Made by a program: the position numbers and the translations under genes | NCBI RefSeq assembly: GCF_010727125.1 | Contig: NZ_AP022564.1 | Location: 4,278,001-4,342,000, forward strand | Length of the DNA: 64,000 bases | From: Mycolicibacter terrae | Lineage (GTDB): Bacteria > Actinomycetota > Actinomycetes > Mycobacteriales > Mycobacteriaceae | Reading direction: 5' to 3' | Shown: piece after piece, positions 25,555 to 33,092 of the stretch | Layout: each line of letters starts with the position of its first letter | How positions within the stretch are numbered: position 1 is the stretch's first letter | The notes under the pieces: generated by a model | Databases searched by the model: none | What the model was told of the DNA's origin: nothing | Seen by the model: only the letters and a program-made list of their open reading frames with translations

Positions 25555-27167
25555 CAGAACGCCCGGTCTGCTCGCCGCAGCCGTTGGCCGCTGATCTGCG
25601 CAGCGCCGACGACCGCGACCTGCCCAGCCGCAGCGACGTCCTCGTGCACGCACTGTCGAACACCGTCGGCGGGCCGGTGGGCCGGCACGCGCTCATCGGG
25701 CGCAGCAGGTTCATGACGCCGCTGCGGGTGATGTTTTTGATCGCCGTGGTGTTGTTGGCCCTGGGCTGGACGACCAAGTCGCCGTGCCTGCAGAGCGTCG
25801 GCAGCGGCGGACCCGACCAGCGGGTGGCCAACTGGGACAACGAGCGCGCCTACTTCCAGCTGTGCTACTCCGACGTGGTGCCGCTCTACACCGCGGAGTT
25901 GCTGAACCAGGGCAAGTTCCCCTACAAGTCCAGCTGGGTGGAGAAGGACTCCACGGGCAAAGAGCAGATCCGCTACGACGGGCAGCCGGCGAAGCGCTAT
26001 ATGGAGTATCCGGTGGTGACCGGGCTCTACCAGTACTCGGCGATGGCCCTGGCCAAGACCTACACGGCGATCAGCAAGGTGGTGAAGATCCCGGCGTTGA
26101 GCGGGGTCGCCGAGGTGGTGGTCTTCTTCGACATCGTCGCGCTGGGGCTGGCCCTGGCCTGGCTGGCGACGGTGTGGTCCACCGCCGGGCTGGCCGGGAG
26201 GCGGGTCTGGGATGCGGCGCTGGTGGCGGGCTCACCGCTGGTCATCTTCCAGATCTTCACCAACTTCGACGCGCTGGCCACCGCGTTCGCCGGGTGCGGG
26301 CTGCTGGCCTGGGCGCGACGCCGGCCGGTGGCCGCCGGGGTGCTGCTCGGGGTGGGCACCGCGGCCAAGCTGTACCCTGTGCTGCTGTTGTTCCCGCTGC
26401 TCCTGCTGGGGCTGCGCACCGGCCGGCTGGGTGAGGTCAAGCGCACCGCGGTGGCGACGGCGCTGAGCTGGGTGGCGGTGAACCTGCCGGTTCTGGTGTT
26501 GGCCCCGCGGGGCTGGAGCGAGTTCTTCCGGCTGAACTCCCGCCGCGGCGACGACATGGATTCGCTGTACAACGTGGTGAAGTCGTTGACCGGCTGGCGC
26601 GGGTTCGACGGCGACCTCGGGTTGTGGCAGCCCCCGACGGTGCTCAACATCGTGGTCGCCACGTTGTTCGCGCTGTGCTGCGCCGGGATCGGCTATATCG
26701 CGCTGACGGCGCCGCGGCGGCCGCGCCTGGCCCAGTTGGCCTTCCTGCTGGTGGCCGCCTTCCTACTGACCAACAAGGTGTGGAGTCCGCAGTTCTCGCT
26801 GTGGCTGGTGCCGCTGGCCGTGCTGGCCGTGCCGCACCGCCGCTTGCTGCTGGCCTGGATGACCGTCGACGCGCTGGTGTGGGTGCCGCGGATGTACTAC
26901 CTCTACAGCGTCCCGGATCGCAGCCTGCCCGAGCAGTGGTTCACCACCACGGTGCTGGTGCGCGATCTGGCGGTAGTGGGGCTGTGCGCGCTGGTGATCC
27001 GGCAGATCTACCGCCCGGAGCGGGATCTGGTGCGCGAGCGGGGGATCGACGACCCCGCCGGCGGGGTGTTCGACCGGGCCCCGGATGCGCCGCCGCGGTG
27101 GCTGCCGGCGCGATTGCGGCCCGCACCCGCTCCGGTCGATTTCACGTCGCAGCCCAGCCTCCGGTAG
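25551..27167 (+). CDS. DUF2029 glycosyltransferase-like membrane protein (Rv0051-like)
   Basis: A polytopic membrane protein of 538 residues with about ten hydrophobic segments. It belongs to the GT87/DUF2029 group of polyprenyl-phosphate mannose-dependent glycosyltransferases. The first periplasmic loop has NWDNERAYFQLCYSDVVPLYTAELL, with acidic residues typical of GT-C active sites; later come NFDALATAFAGCGLLAWARRRP and TNKVWSPQFSLWL. GTG 25551 overlaps the reconstructed ponA tail stop as GTGA. Order matches Rv0050-Rv0051. The acceptor sugar is not known. Confidence 0.87.
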   Translation: MTERPVCSPQPLAADLRSADDRDLPSRSDVLVHALSNTVGGPVGRHALIGRSRFMTPLRVMFLIAVVLLALGWTTKSPCLQSVGSGGPDQRVANWDNERAYFQLCYSDVVPLYTAELLNQGKFPYKSSWVEKDSTGKEQIRYDGQPAKRYMEYPVVTGLYQYSAMALAKTYTAISKVVKIPALSGVAEVVVFFDIVALGLALAWLATVWSTAGLAGRRVWDAALVAGSPLVIFQIFTNFDALATAFAGCGLLAWARRRPVAAGVLLGVGTAAKLYPVLLLFPLLLLGLRTGRLGEVKRTAVATALSWVAVNLPVLVLAPRGWSEFFRLNSRRGDDMDSLYNVVKSLTGWRGFDGDLGLWQPPTVLNIVVATLFALCCAGIGYIALTAPRRPRLAQLAFLLVAAFLLTNKVWSPQFSLWLVPLAVLAVPHRRLLLAWMTVDALVWVPRMYYLYSVPDRSLPEQWFTTTVLVRDLAVVGLCALVIRQIYRPERDLVRERGIDDPAGGVFDRAPDAPPRWLPARLRPAPAPVDFTSQPSLR

Positions 27168-27170
27168 CCT
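27165..27170 (+). promoter_or_regulatory. Likely -10 of the rpsF-ssb-rpsR-rplI operon
   Basis: TAGCCT overlaps the end of the upstream gene; TTCACG at 27141-27146 lies 18 bp ahead as a -35. The transcript would start near 27177 and have a leader of about 75 bases. Confidence 0.45.
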
Positions 27171-27200
27171 AGCCGGGTTGCCGACGCAGGCGACCCTCCT

Positions 27201-27220
27201 GCCGTGGTCACATCCACGGC
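27201..27220 (+). promoter_or_regulatory. Leader hairpin before rpsF
   Basis: GCCGTGG, a six-base loop TCACAT and CCACGGC form a perfect 7-bp stem in the rpsF leader. In other bacteria the S6:S18 pair binds an rpsF leader RNA for autoregulation; this hairpin is a candidate, but I cannot match the full known motif. Confidence 0.35.
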
Positions 27221-27253
27221 CGCACTACGACCATAGGAGGTGATGAGGTTCCC

Positions 27254-27544
27254 ATGCGTCCATACGAAATCATGGTCATCCTTGACCCCACTCTCGACGA
27301 GCGCACCGTCGCCCCGTCCCTGGAGACGTTCTTGAACGTCATCCGCAAGGACGGCGGAACGGTCGACAAGGTCGACATCTGGGGCAAGCGGCGCCTGGCC
27401 TACGAGATCGCCAAGCATGCCGAGGGCATCTACGCGGTCATCGACGTCAAGGCCGCCCCGGCGACCGTGTCCGAACTCGACCGTCAGCTCGGCCTGAACG
27501 AGGCGGTGCTGCGCACCAAGGTGATGCGGACCGACAAGTCGTAG
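27254..27544 (+). CDS. rpsF: 30S ribosomal protein S6
   Basis: 96 residues, the normal length. It begins MRPYEIMVILDPTLDERTV and has the GKRRLAYEI strand and the terminal RTKVMR. AGGAGGTGATG precedes the ATG. It binds S18 on the platform of the small subunit. It heads the rpsF-ssb-rpsR-rplI cluster, 77 bp before ssb. Confidence 0.97.
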   Translation: MRPYEIMVILDPTLDERTVAPSLETFLNVIRKDGGTVDKVDIWGKRRLAYEIAKHAEGIYAVIDVKAAPATVSELDRQLGLNEAVLRTKVMRTDKS

Positions 27545-27621
27545 CAGGCTGTCGCCGCCGTTGCGTAGGCTCATCCTGCGAATGCAGCATCAAGCGCCGA
27601 CACCGATCCTAGGAGGGCCCC

Positions 27622-28143
27622 GTGGCTATTGGTGACACCACGATCACCGTCGTCGGAAACCTGACCGCGGACCCGGATCTGCGGTTCACCCCGTCGGGGG
27701 CGGCGGTCGCCAACTTCACGGTGGCGTCCACCCCGCGGGTCTATGACCGGCAGAGCGGTGAGTGGAAGGACGGCGACGCGCTGTTCCTGCGGTGCAACAT
27801 CTGGCGCGAGGCCGCAGAGAACGTCGCCGAGAGCCTCACCCGCGGATCGCGGGTGATCGTCACCGGTCGGCTGCGGCAGCGGTCCTTCGAAACCCGCGAG
27901 GGCGAGAAGCGCACCGTCTACGAGGTGGAGGTCGACGAGATCGGCCCCTCGTTGCGGTACGCCACCGCCAAGATCAACAAGGTCAGCCGCGGCGGCGGCG
28001 GAGGCGGCTTCGGCGGGGGCGGCGGCGCGACAGCGTCCGGGCCCGCGGCGGCCCAGTCCGGCGGCGCTCCCGCGGAGGACCCGTGGGGCAGTGCTCCGGC
28101 GTCCGGCTCCTTCGGTGGCGCCGACGACGAACCGCCCTTTTAG
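27622..28143 (+). CDS. ssb: Single-stranded DNA-binding protein
   Basis: 173 residues. An OB-fold (about residues 1-115, with ITVVGNLTADPDLRFTPSGAAVANFTVA in two strands) is followed by a Gly-rich linker and the acidic tip DDEPPF that recruits replication and repair partners. The GTG start follows AGGAGGGC. The gene stands between rpsF and rpsR, as in M. tuberculosis. Confidence 0.97.
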   Translation: MAIGDTTITVVGNLTADPDLRFTPSGAAVANFTVASTPRVYDRQSGEWKDGDALFLRCNIWREAAENVAESLTRGSRVIVTGRLRQRSFETREGEKRTVYEVEVDEIGPSLRYATAKINKVSRGGGGGGFGGGGGATASGPAAAQSGGAPAEDPWGSAPASGSFGGADDEPPF

Positions 28144-28175
28144 ACCAACGAACCACTGCACGAAAGAGATAGATA

Positions 28176-28430
28176 ATGGCGAAATCCAACAAGCGGCGTC
28201 CGGCTCCCGAGAAGCCGATCAAGACGCGCAAGTGCGCGTTCTGCTCCAACAAGAAGCAGGTGATCGACTACAAGGACACCTCACTGCTGCGCACCTACAT
28301 CAGTGAGCGGGGCAAGATCCGCGCCCGCCGCGTGACCGGCAACTGCGTCCAGCACCAGCGCGACATCGCGCTCGCGGTGAAGAACGCCCGCGAGGTCGCG
28401 TTGCTGCCCTTCACCTCGTCGGCGCGCTAG
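28176..28430 (+). CDS. rpsR: 30S ribosomal protein S18, zinc-type
   Basis: 84 residues. It keeps the cysteine set CAFC plus NCVQH, marking the zinc-binding (C+) form that mycobacteria replace with a C- paralogue under zinc starvation. No zinc-uptake-regulator box is seen here, as expected for the housekeeping copy. Confidence 0.96.
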   Translation: MAKSNKRRPAPEKPIKTRKCAFCSNKKQVIDYKDTSLLRTYISERGKIRARRVTGNCVQHQRDIALAVKNAREVALLPFTSSAR

Positions 28431-28462
28431 CCGCCCACTGAAATCCCAGAAAGTACGAAACG

Positions 28463-28921
28463 ATGAAGCTGATTTTGACCGCTGAGGTGGACCACCTCGG
28501 GGCGGCCGGAGACACCGTTGAGGTCAAGGACGGATACGGCCGCAACTACCTGCTCCCGCGGGGGCTGGCGATCATCGCCTCGCGGGGGGCGCAGAAGCAG
28601 GCCGACGACATCCGCCGGGCCCGCGAGACCAAGCAGGTGCGCGACCTCGACCACGCCAAGGAGCTCAAGGCGGCCCTCGAGGCGCTGGGCACGGTCACGC
28701 TGCCGGTGAAGACCGCCGCGGACTCGGGCAAGCTGTTCGGTTCGGTGACCGCCGCCGACGTGGTTGCTGCGATCAAGAAGGCAGGCGGGCCCAACCTCGA
28801 CCGGCGGATCATCCGGTTGCCTAAGGCGCACATCAAGGCCGTCGGCAGCCACCCGGTTTCGGTGCACCTGCACCCCGACGTGGACGTCGACGTCACGCTC
28901 GACGTCGCGGCGGCGAACTAA
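28463..28921 (+). CDS. rplI: 50S ribosomal protein L9
   Basis: 152 residues. The N-terminal RNA-binding domain (MKLILTAEVDHLGAAGDTVEVKDGYGRNYLLPRG, read in two parts) is joined by a long charged helix to the C-terminal domain. The ATG has only a weak AGAAAG upstream, so translation may depend on rpsR coupling. It is the last gene of the operon; a strong hairpin follows. Confidence 0.96.
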   Translation: MKLILTAEVDHLGAAGDTVEVKDGYGRNYLLPRGLAIIASRGAQKQADDIRRARETKQVRDLDHAKELKAALEALGTVTLPVKTAADSGKLFGSVTAADVVAAIKKAGGPNLDRRIIRLPKAHIKAVGSHPVSVHLHPDVDVDVTLDVAAAN

Positions 28922-28931
28922 GCGTCTACCC

Positions 28932-28980
28932 GCACAGCCCCGGCGGCGCCCTGGTCGGCTCCGCCGGGGCTTTGCTGTGC
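28932..28980 (+). terminator. Stem-loop terminator after rplI
   Basis: GCACAGCCCCGGCGG pairs with CCGCCGGGG and, beyond a CTTT interruption, CTGTGC. The stem is long and GC-rich with a short T-run on its 3' side. Confidence 0.75.
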
Positions 28981-28988
28981 CCGGGCCC

Positions 28989-29018
28989 GGTTAACTTCGG
29001 TTAACTCTGGCTAACTTT
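28989..29018. repeat. Three tandem 10-bp repeats with GTTAAC core
   Basis: GGTTAACTTC, GGTTAACTCT and GGCTAACTTT follow each other without gaps. The period of 10 bp places each copy on the same DNA face. They lie just after the rplI terminator and 390 bp before dnaB. Confidence 0.7.
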
Positions 29019-29405
29019 TGGCCCCGCGAGTGACTTGGGCGTATTCACGCGGATGTGGAAGACCGTCCACCTGCCGGCAACACAACACGCCCAAGATGGC
29101 AACCTGGGACGACACGCCGAAGAGATTGTCCTCCACAGCGAAAACGCCGTGGTGTGGTGCATTGACCTGCGGCGATGTTCCACCGTCGTAGAACAATCCA
29201 CAGGTCTTCCCCACCATCCCAAACAACTGGGGGACCGGTGTGCACACTTGTTCCACACCTTTGTGAACAAGCCCGTTTGGTACGGCCGTCAGCAACGCCT
29301 AGCGTCAACCCGGCACGACGCGACGGGGGTGTCGGTGCTCACGGCTAGCATGCCGAGGGTATCAACGTCGAACAGGCGTTCGATCGTGCTGAGGAGGTGG
29401 GGCGT
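29019..29405. other. rplI-dnaB intergenic region with TCCACA motifs and a palindrome
   Basis: No gene is convincingly supported over these 387 bp. TCCACA occurs at 29132, 29197 and 29252 and on the other strand at 29054; the core matches the last six bases of DnaA boxes, but the first three do not. At 29247-29271 CTTGTT, a bulged C, CACA, a CCTT loop, then TGTGAACAAG form a 10-bp palindrome. M. tuberculosis carries the small gene Rv0057 here; an open frame from TTG 29035 could correspond to it but overlaps dnaB, so I do not call it. Confidence 0.45.
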
Positions 29406-30782
29406 ATGGCAGTGGTCGACGATCGCGGGCACTCCGAATTGGAGGAGCCGCCCCGCGAGGATGTCGGACGCCAGCCGCCCCAGGACCTTGCCGCCGAACA
29501 GTCGGTGCTCGGAGGCATGCTGCTGAGCAAGGACGCGATCGCCGACGTGTTGGAGCGGGTGCGCCCCGGTGACTTCTACCGCCCGGTGCACCAGAACATC
29601 TACGACGCGATCCTGGATCTCTACGGCCGCGGCGAGCCGGCCGACCCGGTGACGGTGGCCGCCGAACTCGACCGCCGCGGCCTGCTGCGCCGGGTGGGTG
29701 GTGCCCCGTATCTGCACACCCTGATCTCCACGGTGCCGACCGCGGCCAACGCCGGCTACTACGCCGGCATCGTCGCCGAGAAGGCGCTGCTGCGGCGGCT
29801 GGTGGAGGCCGGTACCCGGGTGGTGCAGTACGGCTATGCCGGCGCGGAGGGCGCCGACGTGGCCGAGATCGTCGACCGGGCCCAGGCCGAGATCTACGAC
29901 GTCGCCGACCGCCGGCTCTCCGAGGACTTCGTCCCGCTCGAAGACCTGCTGCAGCCCACCATGGACGAGATCGACGCGATCGCCTCGCATGGCGGGGTGG
30001 CGCGCGGCGTGCCGACGGGCTTCACCGACCTCGACGAGGTGACCAACGGGCTGCACCCGGGGCAGATGGTCGTGATTGCGGCGAGGCCGGGTATGGGCAA
30101 GTCGACTCTGGCCTTGGATTTCATGCGGTCGTGCTCGATCAAACATCGGCTGCCCAGCGTCATCTTCTCGCTGGAAATGAGCAAGACCGAAATCGTCATG
30201 AGGCTCCTCTCGGCCGAGGCGAAGATCAAACTCGGCGACATGCGCTCGGGCCGGATGACCGACGACGACTGGACCCGGCTGGCCCGGCGGATGAGCGAAA
30301 TCAGTGAAGCGCCACTGTATATCGACGATTCACCGAACCTGACCATGATGGAGATCCGCGCCAAGGCGCGCCGGCTCAAGCAGAAGGCCGACCTGCGACT
30401 GGTGGTGGTCGACTACTTGCAGCTGATGACCTCCGGCAAGAAGGTCGAGTCGCGCCAGCAAGAGGTGTCGGAATTCTCAAGGCAACTAAAGCTTTTGGCG
30501 AAGGAGCTGGAGTTGCCGGTAGTCGCACTCAGCCAGCTCAACCGCGGTCCCGAGCAGCGCACCGACAAGAAGCCGATGCTGGCCGACCTACGTGAGTCGG
30601 GTGCGATCGAACAGGATAGCGATATGGTGATCCTGCTGCACCGGCCCGATGCGTTTGAACGTGACGACCCGCGCGGCGGCGAGGCGGATCTCATTCTGGC
30701 CAAACACCGTAACGGCCCGACGAAGACCGTCACCGTGGCACACCAGTTGCACTTGTCGCGGTTTACGAACATGGCGCACTAG
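29406..30782 (+). CDS. dnaB: Replicative DNA helicase, no intein
   Basis: Hexameric 5'-3' helicase of the replication fork; 458 residues. The N-terminal primase-interacting domain (PPQDLAAEQSVLGGMLLSKDA) leads to the RecA-like motor. Walker A is RPGMGKSTLALD, Walker B is LRLVVVDYLQLM, and the arginine-finger region is SQLNRGPEQRTDKKP. The sequence reads straight through LADLRESGAIEQDSDMV, the site where M. tuberculosis DnaB carries an intein after RESG. ATG 29406 (MAVVDD) follows GAGGAGGTGG. Confidence 0.97.
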   Translation: MAVVDDRGHSELEEPPREDVGRQPPQDLAAEQSVLGGMLLSKDAIADVLERVRPGDFYRPVHQNIYDAILDLYGRGEPADPVTVAAELDRRGLLRRVGGAPYLHTLISTVPTAANAGYYAGIVAEKALLRRLVEAGTRVVQYGYAGAEGADVAEIVDRAQAEIYDVADRRLSEDFVPLEDLLQPTMDEIDAIASHGGVARGVPTGFTDLDEVTNGLHPGQMVVIAARPGMGKSTLALDFMRSCSIKHRLPSVIFSLEMSKTEIVMRLLSAEAKIKLGDMRSGRMTDDDWTRLARRMSEISEAPLYIDDSPNLTMMEIRAKARRLKQKADLRLVVVDYLQLMTSGKKVESRQQEVSEFSRQLKLLAKELELPVVALSQLNRGPEQRTDKKPMLADLRESGAIEQDSDMVILLHRPDAFERDDPRGGEADLILAKHRNGPTKTVTVAHQLHLSRFTNMAH

Positions 30783-31210
30783 GGACCACAGTCCTCATGC
30801 GGGTGAGGGTATGCGGAGGTCGATAACCACCCACTGGAATTACTTGCTGCGCAAAAGGTCTGGGTCGAGCAAGTCCTTTGCGAGCCGGACACAGACTTCC
30901 TGGAGGGCTTAAGTCCGCCGGGCCAAAGCCCCGACCGCGTCGATCTTGCGAAAACCTACGGCGTCCCTTGCGCACCCGCGGAGACGCCAGGAATAGCGCA
31001 CAGGTCGCCCACACGACGCCGATGACGCAGATTCGGCCAGCGCCAGGCGCCGCCCGCGAGGGCCGCTTGTCGTAACCGGATCCGGCGCGCCAACGCCGGA
31101 CAACGCGAGAACGGTATCGAGTGTGGGCGGCAGCCACGTGACGAAACAACGCCGTGCGGTCACACGTGACTGAGTGCACCTCGGCGCGCCTGGCATGGCT
31201 TTCAGGAAAA
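30783..31210. other. Boundary between backbone and accessory region
   Basis: About 430 bp without a supportable gene. Open frames on both strands lack ribosome sites and family features. The stretch marks the switch from the conserved block ending at dnaB to the accessory region that carries the composite elements. Confidence 0.4.
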
Positions 31211-31268
31211 TCACCCGGGCGAGTTGCGTTTGGGGGTGATGACGATTCACCCGGTGCCGCGGCAGCCT
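31211..31268 (+). promoter_or_regulatory. Composite regulatory element A (thiolase promoter)
   Basis: Half-sites are TCACCC (31211), GGGCGA (31217), GGGTGA (31234) and TCACCC (31247), separated by 0, 11 and 7 bp. CAGCCT at 31263-31268 is the -10 with A and T in the conserved register. ATGACG, 18 bp before it, is the -35. One mismatch, in half-site 2. It faces the thiolase gene. Confidence 0.8.
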
Positions 31269-31322
31269 GGGCGGGCAGCAGATTTTGGCCGGTCCGCGGT
31301 CGCTTCGGTGGAAGGTGTCCTG

Positions 31323-32561
31323 ATGAGTGAGGCGTACGTCCTCGGCGGAGTGCGCACTCCGTTTGCCCGGTACGGCGGCGCGTTGTCGGCGATCCGTCCC
31401 GACGACCTGTTGGGAATGACGCTCAAGGGTGCATGTGTACGGGTGGGCGTTCCACCGGATGCGGTCGAAGATGTCCTCGCCGGGTGCGTGAACACGGCCC
31501 ACGAGGGTATGGGTGACATCGCACGATGGGCCGTGCTTGCCGCGGGATTCCCGGACACCGTCGCGGGCGCGACCGTGAATCGGTTCTGCGGCTCCTCGTT
31601 GAGTGCTGCGGTGAGTATCGCCCACGCCGTCAAGGCGGGCGATCTGGGCCTGGGCATCGCGTGTGGGGTCGAATCGATGTCGCGGTCGGGTTGGGCGCTG
31701 ATGAAAGGCGACGCGGCTTTCAGCCCACGGGGTCCGGTGTTCATGCTCGACACCATGTGGAGTGGTGCCGGTGGCCCGCCGAATCCGGCGTTGCTGGCAC
31801 GCAACGCCTACATCGGCATGATCGAGACCGCGCAGAACGTCGCGAATCGCTATTCGTTGTGCCGACCAGAGATTGACGAGTTTGCGCTGCGCTCACAGCG
31901 CAATGCCCGGGCCGCTCGGGACCGCGGGAGACTGGCCACCGAGATCATGCCGGTGCCCGTCGCGGCGACCAGGAAGACAGCGGCGCATGTGGTCGAGCAT
32001 GATGAGTTCATTCGGGACGACACCACCGCTGAGGGGTTGGCGGCACTTCCCGCCCAACCGGGGACGACCCAGATGACGGCGGGGAACTCCACGCCCTTGA
32101 GTGACGGTGCGAGCGCGGTACTGATCGGCTCGAAGGAGCGTGCGGCCGAATTAGGCGTACGACCGTTGGCCAGGGTGGTCTCCAGCGCCGTGTACGGGAT
32201 CGACCCACTCATCATGGGTATCGCCCCGGCGTGGGCGATGCCTGCGGCGATCCGCCGCGCCGGCTTGACCCCCGAACAGATCGATATCTGGGAGATCCAC
32301 GAGGCGTTCAGTGCGCAAGCCCTGGGGGTGTTGCGCGAGTTACCCAATCAACTCGACGGCTTCTTCGTGCCCGACGACAAACTCACACCCAACGGTGGTG
32401 CGGTGGCGATCGGGCACCCGTTCGGTGCGACCGGGGCGCGGTATCTGTTGACGGTGTCCCTCGAGCTTCGGGAGCGCGGCGCGCGCTACGGCGTGATCGG
32501 AGTGTGCATCGGCTCCGGGCAGGCGGTGGCGGTAGTGCTGGAAAACCCTGAGGCGCGATAA
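31323..32561 (+). CDS. Thiolase family acetyl-CoA acyltransferase
   Basis: A 412-residue thiolase, breaking or forming 3-ketoacyl-CoA. The acyl-accepting Cys is in NRFCGSSLSA (residue 89), the catalytic His in AIGHPFGATG, and the second Cys in GVCIGSGQAV. HEAFSAQ is the family HEAF block. ATG 31323 follows GGAAGG; the upstream ATG frame from 31224 would place the regulatory element inside the gene. A GNAT gene follows, 57 bp on. No other beta-oxidation genes are adjacent, so the pathway is open. Confidence 0.9.
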   Translation: MSEAYVLGGVRTPFARYGGALSAIRPDDLLGMTLKGACVRVGVPPDAVEDVLAGCVNTAHEGMGDIARWAVLAAGFPDTVAGATVNRFCGSSLSAAVSIAHAVKAGDLGLGIACGVESMSRSGWALMKGDAAFSPRGPVFMLDTMWSGAGGPPNPALLARNAYIGMIETAQNVANRYSLCRPEIDEFALRSQRNARAARDRGRLATEIMPVPVAATRKTAAHVVEHDEFIRDDTTAEGLAALPAQPGTTQMTAGNSTPLSDGASAVLIGSKERAAELGVRPLARVVSSAVYGIDPLIMGIAPAWAMPAAIRRAGLTPEQIDIWEIHEAFSAQALGVLRELPNQLDGFFVPDDKLTPNGGAVAIGHPFGATGARYLLTVSLELRERGARYGVIGVCIGSGQAVAVVLENPEAR

Positions 32562-32618
32562 CCGTCAGGCCATCGACGCACTGGATCGGCCAATCGTGAG
32601 GCCACGAGGAAGGAATAC

Positions 32619-33029
32619 GTGATTATGGGTGAATCGCCGGCGCCGATGGGCACTGTCGAACGCAGTGCCCGCGAGGGACTACAGATGATCATCACCGATA
32701 ACGCCCGACTCGCTCACTTCGAGGCGGCCGTGGGCGGTCAGGTGATCGGTCGGCAGCCTTACCGCCGCTACCGCGACCACATCGTGTTGATGGCCACCCA
32801 AGTCGATGCACAGTGGCGTGACCGGGGTGTCTCCTCGGCGATGATCGATGGTGTGCTCTCATTGGTCCGCGGTGCCGGGCACACGGTCATCCCGCGATGC
32901 AAGATCACAGCGGACTACATTGTGCATCATCCCGAATATCAGGACCTGGTCACCGACCAATATCGGGTATTGCTCCGCCCGTCGTCGCGGCCCGCGACGC
33001 CATCGGCTCCGGACAGCATCGAGCCTTAG
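32619..33029 (+). CDS. GNAT-fold N-acetyltransferase, YjdJ-like
   Basis: A 136-residue protein of the small COG2388 GNAT group. The pattern is RLAHFEAAVGGQVIGRQPYRRY for the first strands, then the acetyl-CoA-binding stretch QWRDRGVSSAMIDGVL, then RCKITADYIVHHPEYQDLV. The GTG start is preceded by GAGGAAGG; an ATG two codons in is possible. It follows the thiolase on the same strand, so it should share element A. Substrate unknown. Confidence 0.78.
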   Translation: MIMGESPAPMGTVERSAREGLQMIITDNARLAHFEAAVGGQVIGRQPYRRYRDHIVLMATQVDAQWRDRGVSSAMIDGVLSLVRGAGHTVIPRCKITADYIVHHPEYQDLVTDQYRVLLRPSSRPATPSAPDSIEP

Positions 33030-33092
33030 GCAGTAAGCCATCGTCTTCACCGCTCGATGCTCGGACTGCATCGGCACACAAGCCGACGGCGG

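Noticed and set aside
23112..27167. A single 1351-residue PBP-glycosyltransferase fusion protein
   Set aside because: The junction is in an Ala/Gly-rich reading opposite a clear proline-rich tail with its own stop and a GTGA overlap; a one-base shift explains it better.
29054..29257. A second replication origin with DnaA boxes before dnaB
   Set aside because: Only the TCCACA half is present; none matches the full nine-base box, and spacing is irregular.
29035..29526. Rv0057-like gene starting at TTG 29035
   Set aside because: It overlaps dnaB by 120 bp in another frame, lacks a ribosome site and becomes Arg/Ser-rich there. A relic is possible but not supported.
30763..31179. Minus-strand gene after dnaB
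   Set aside because: No family pattern, overlaps the dnaB end, and composition is that of a GC-rich shadow frame.
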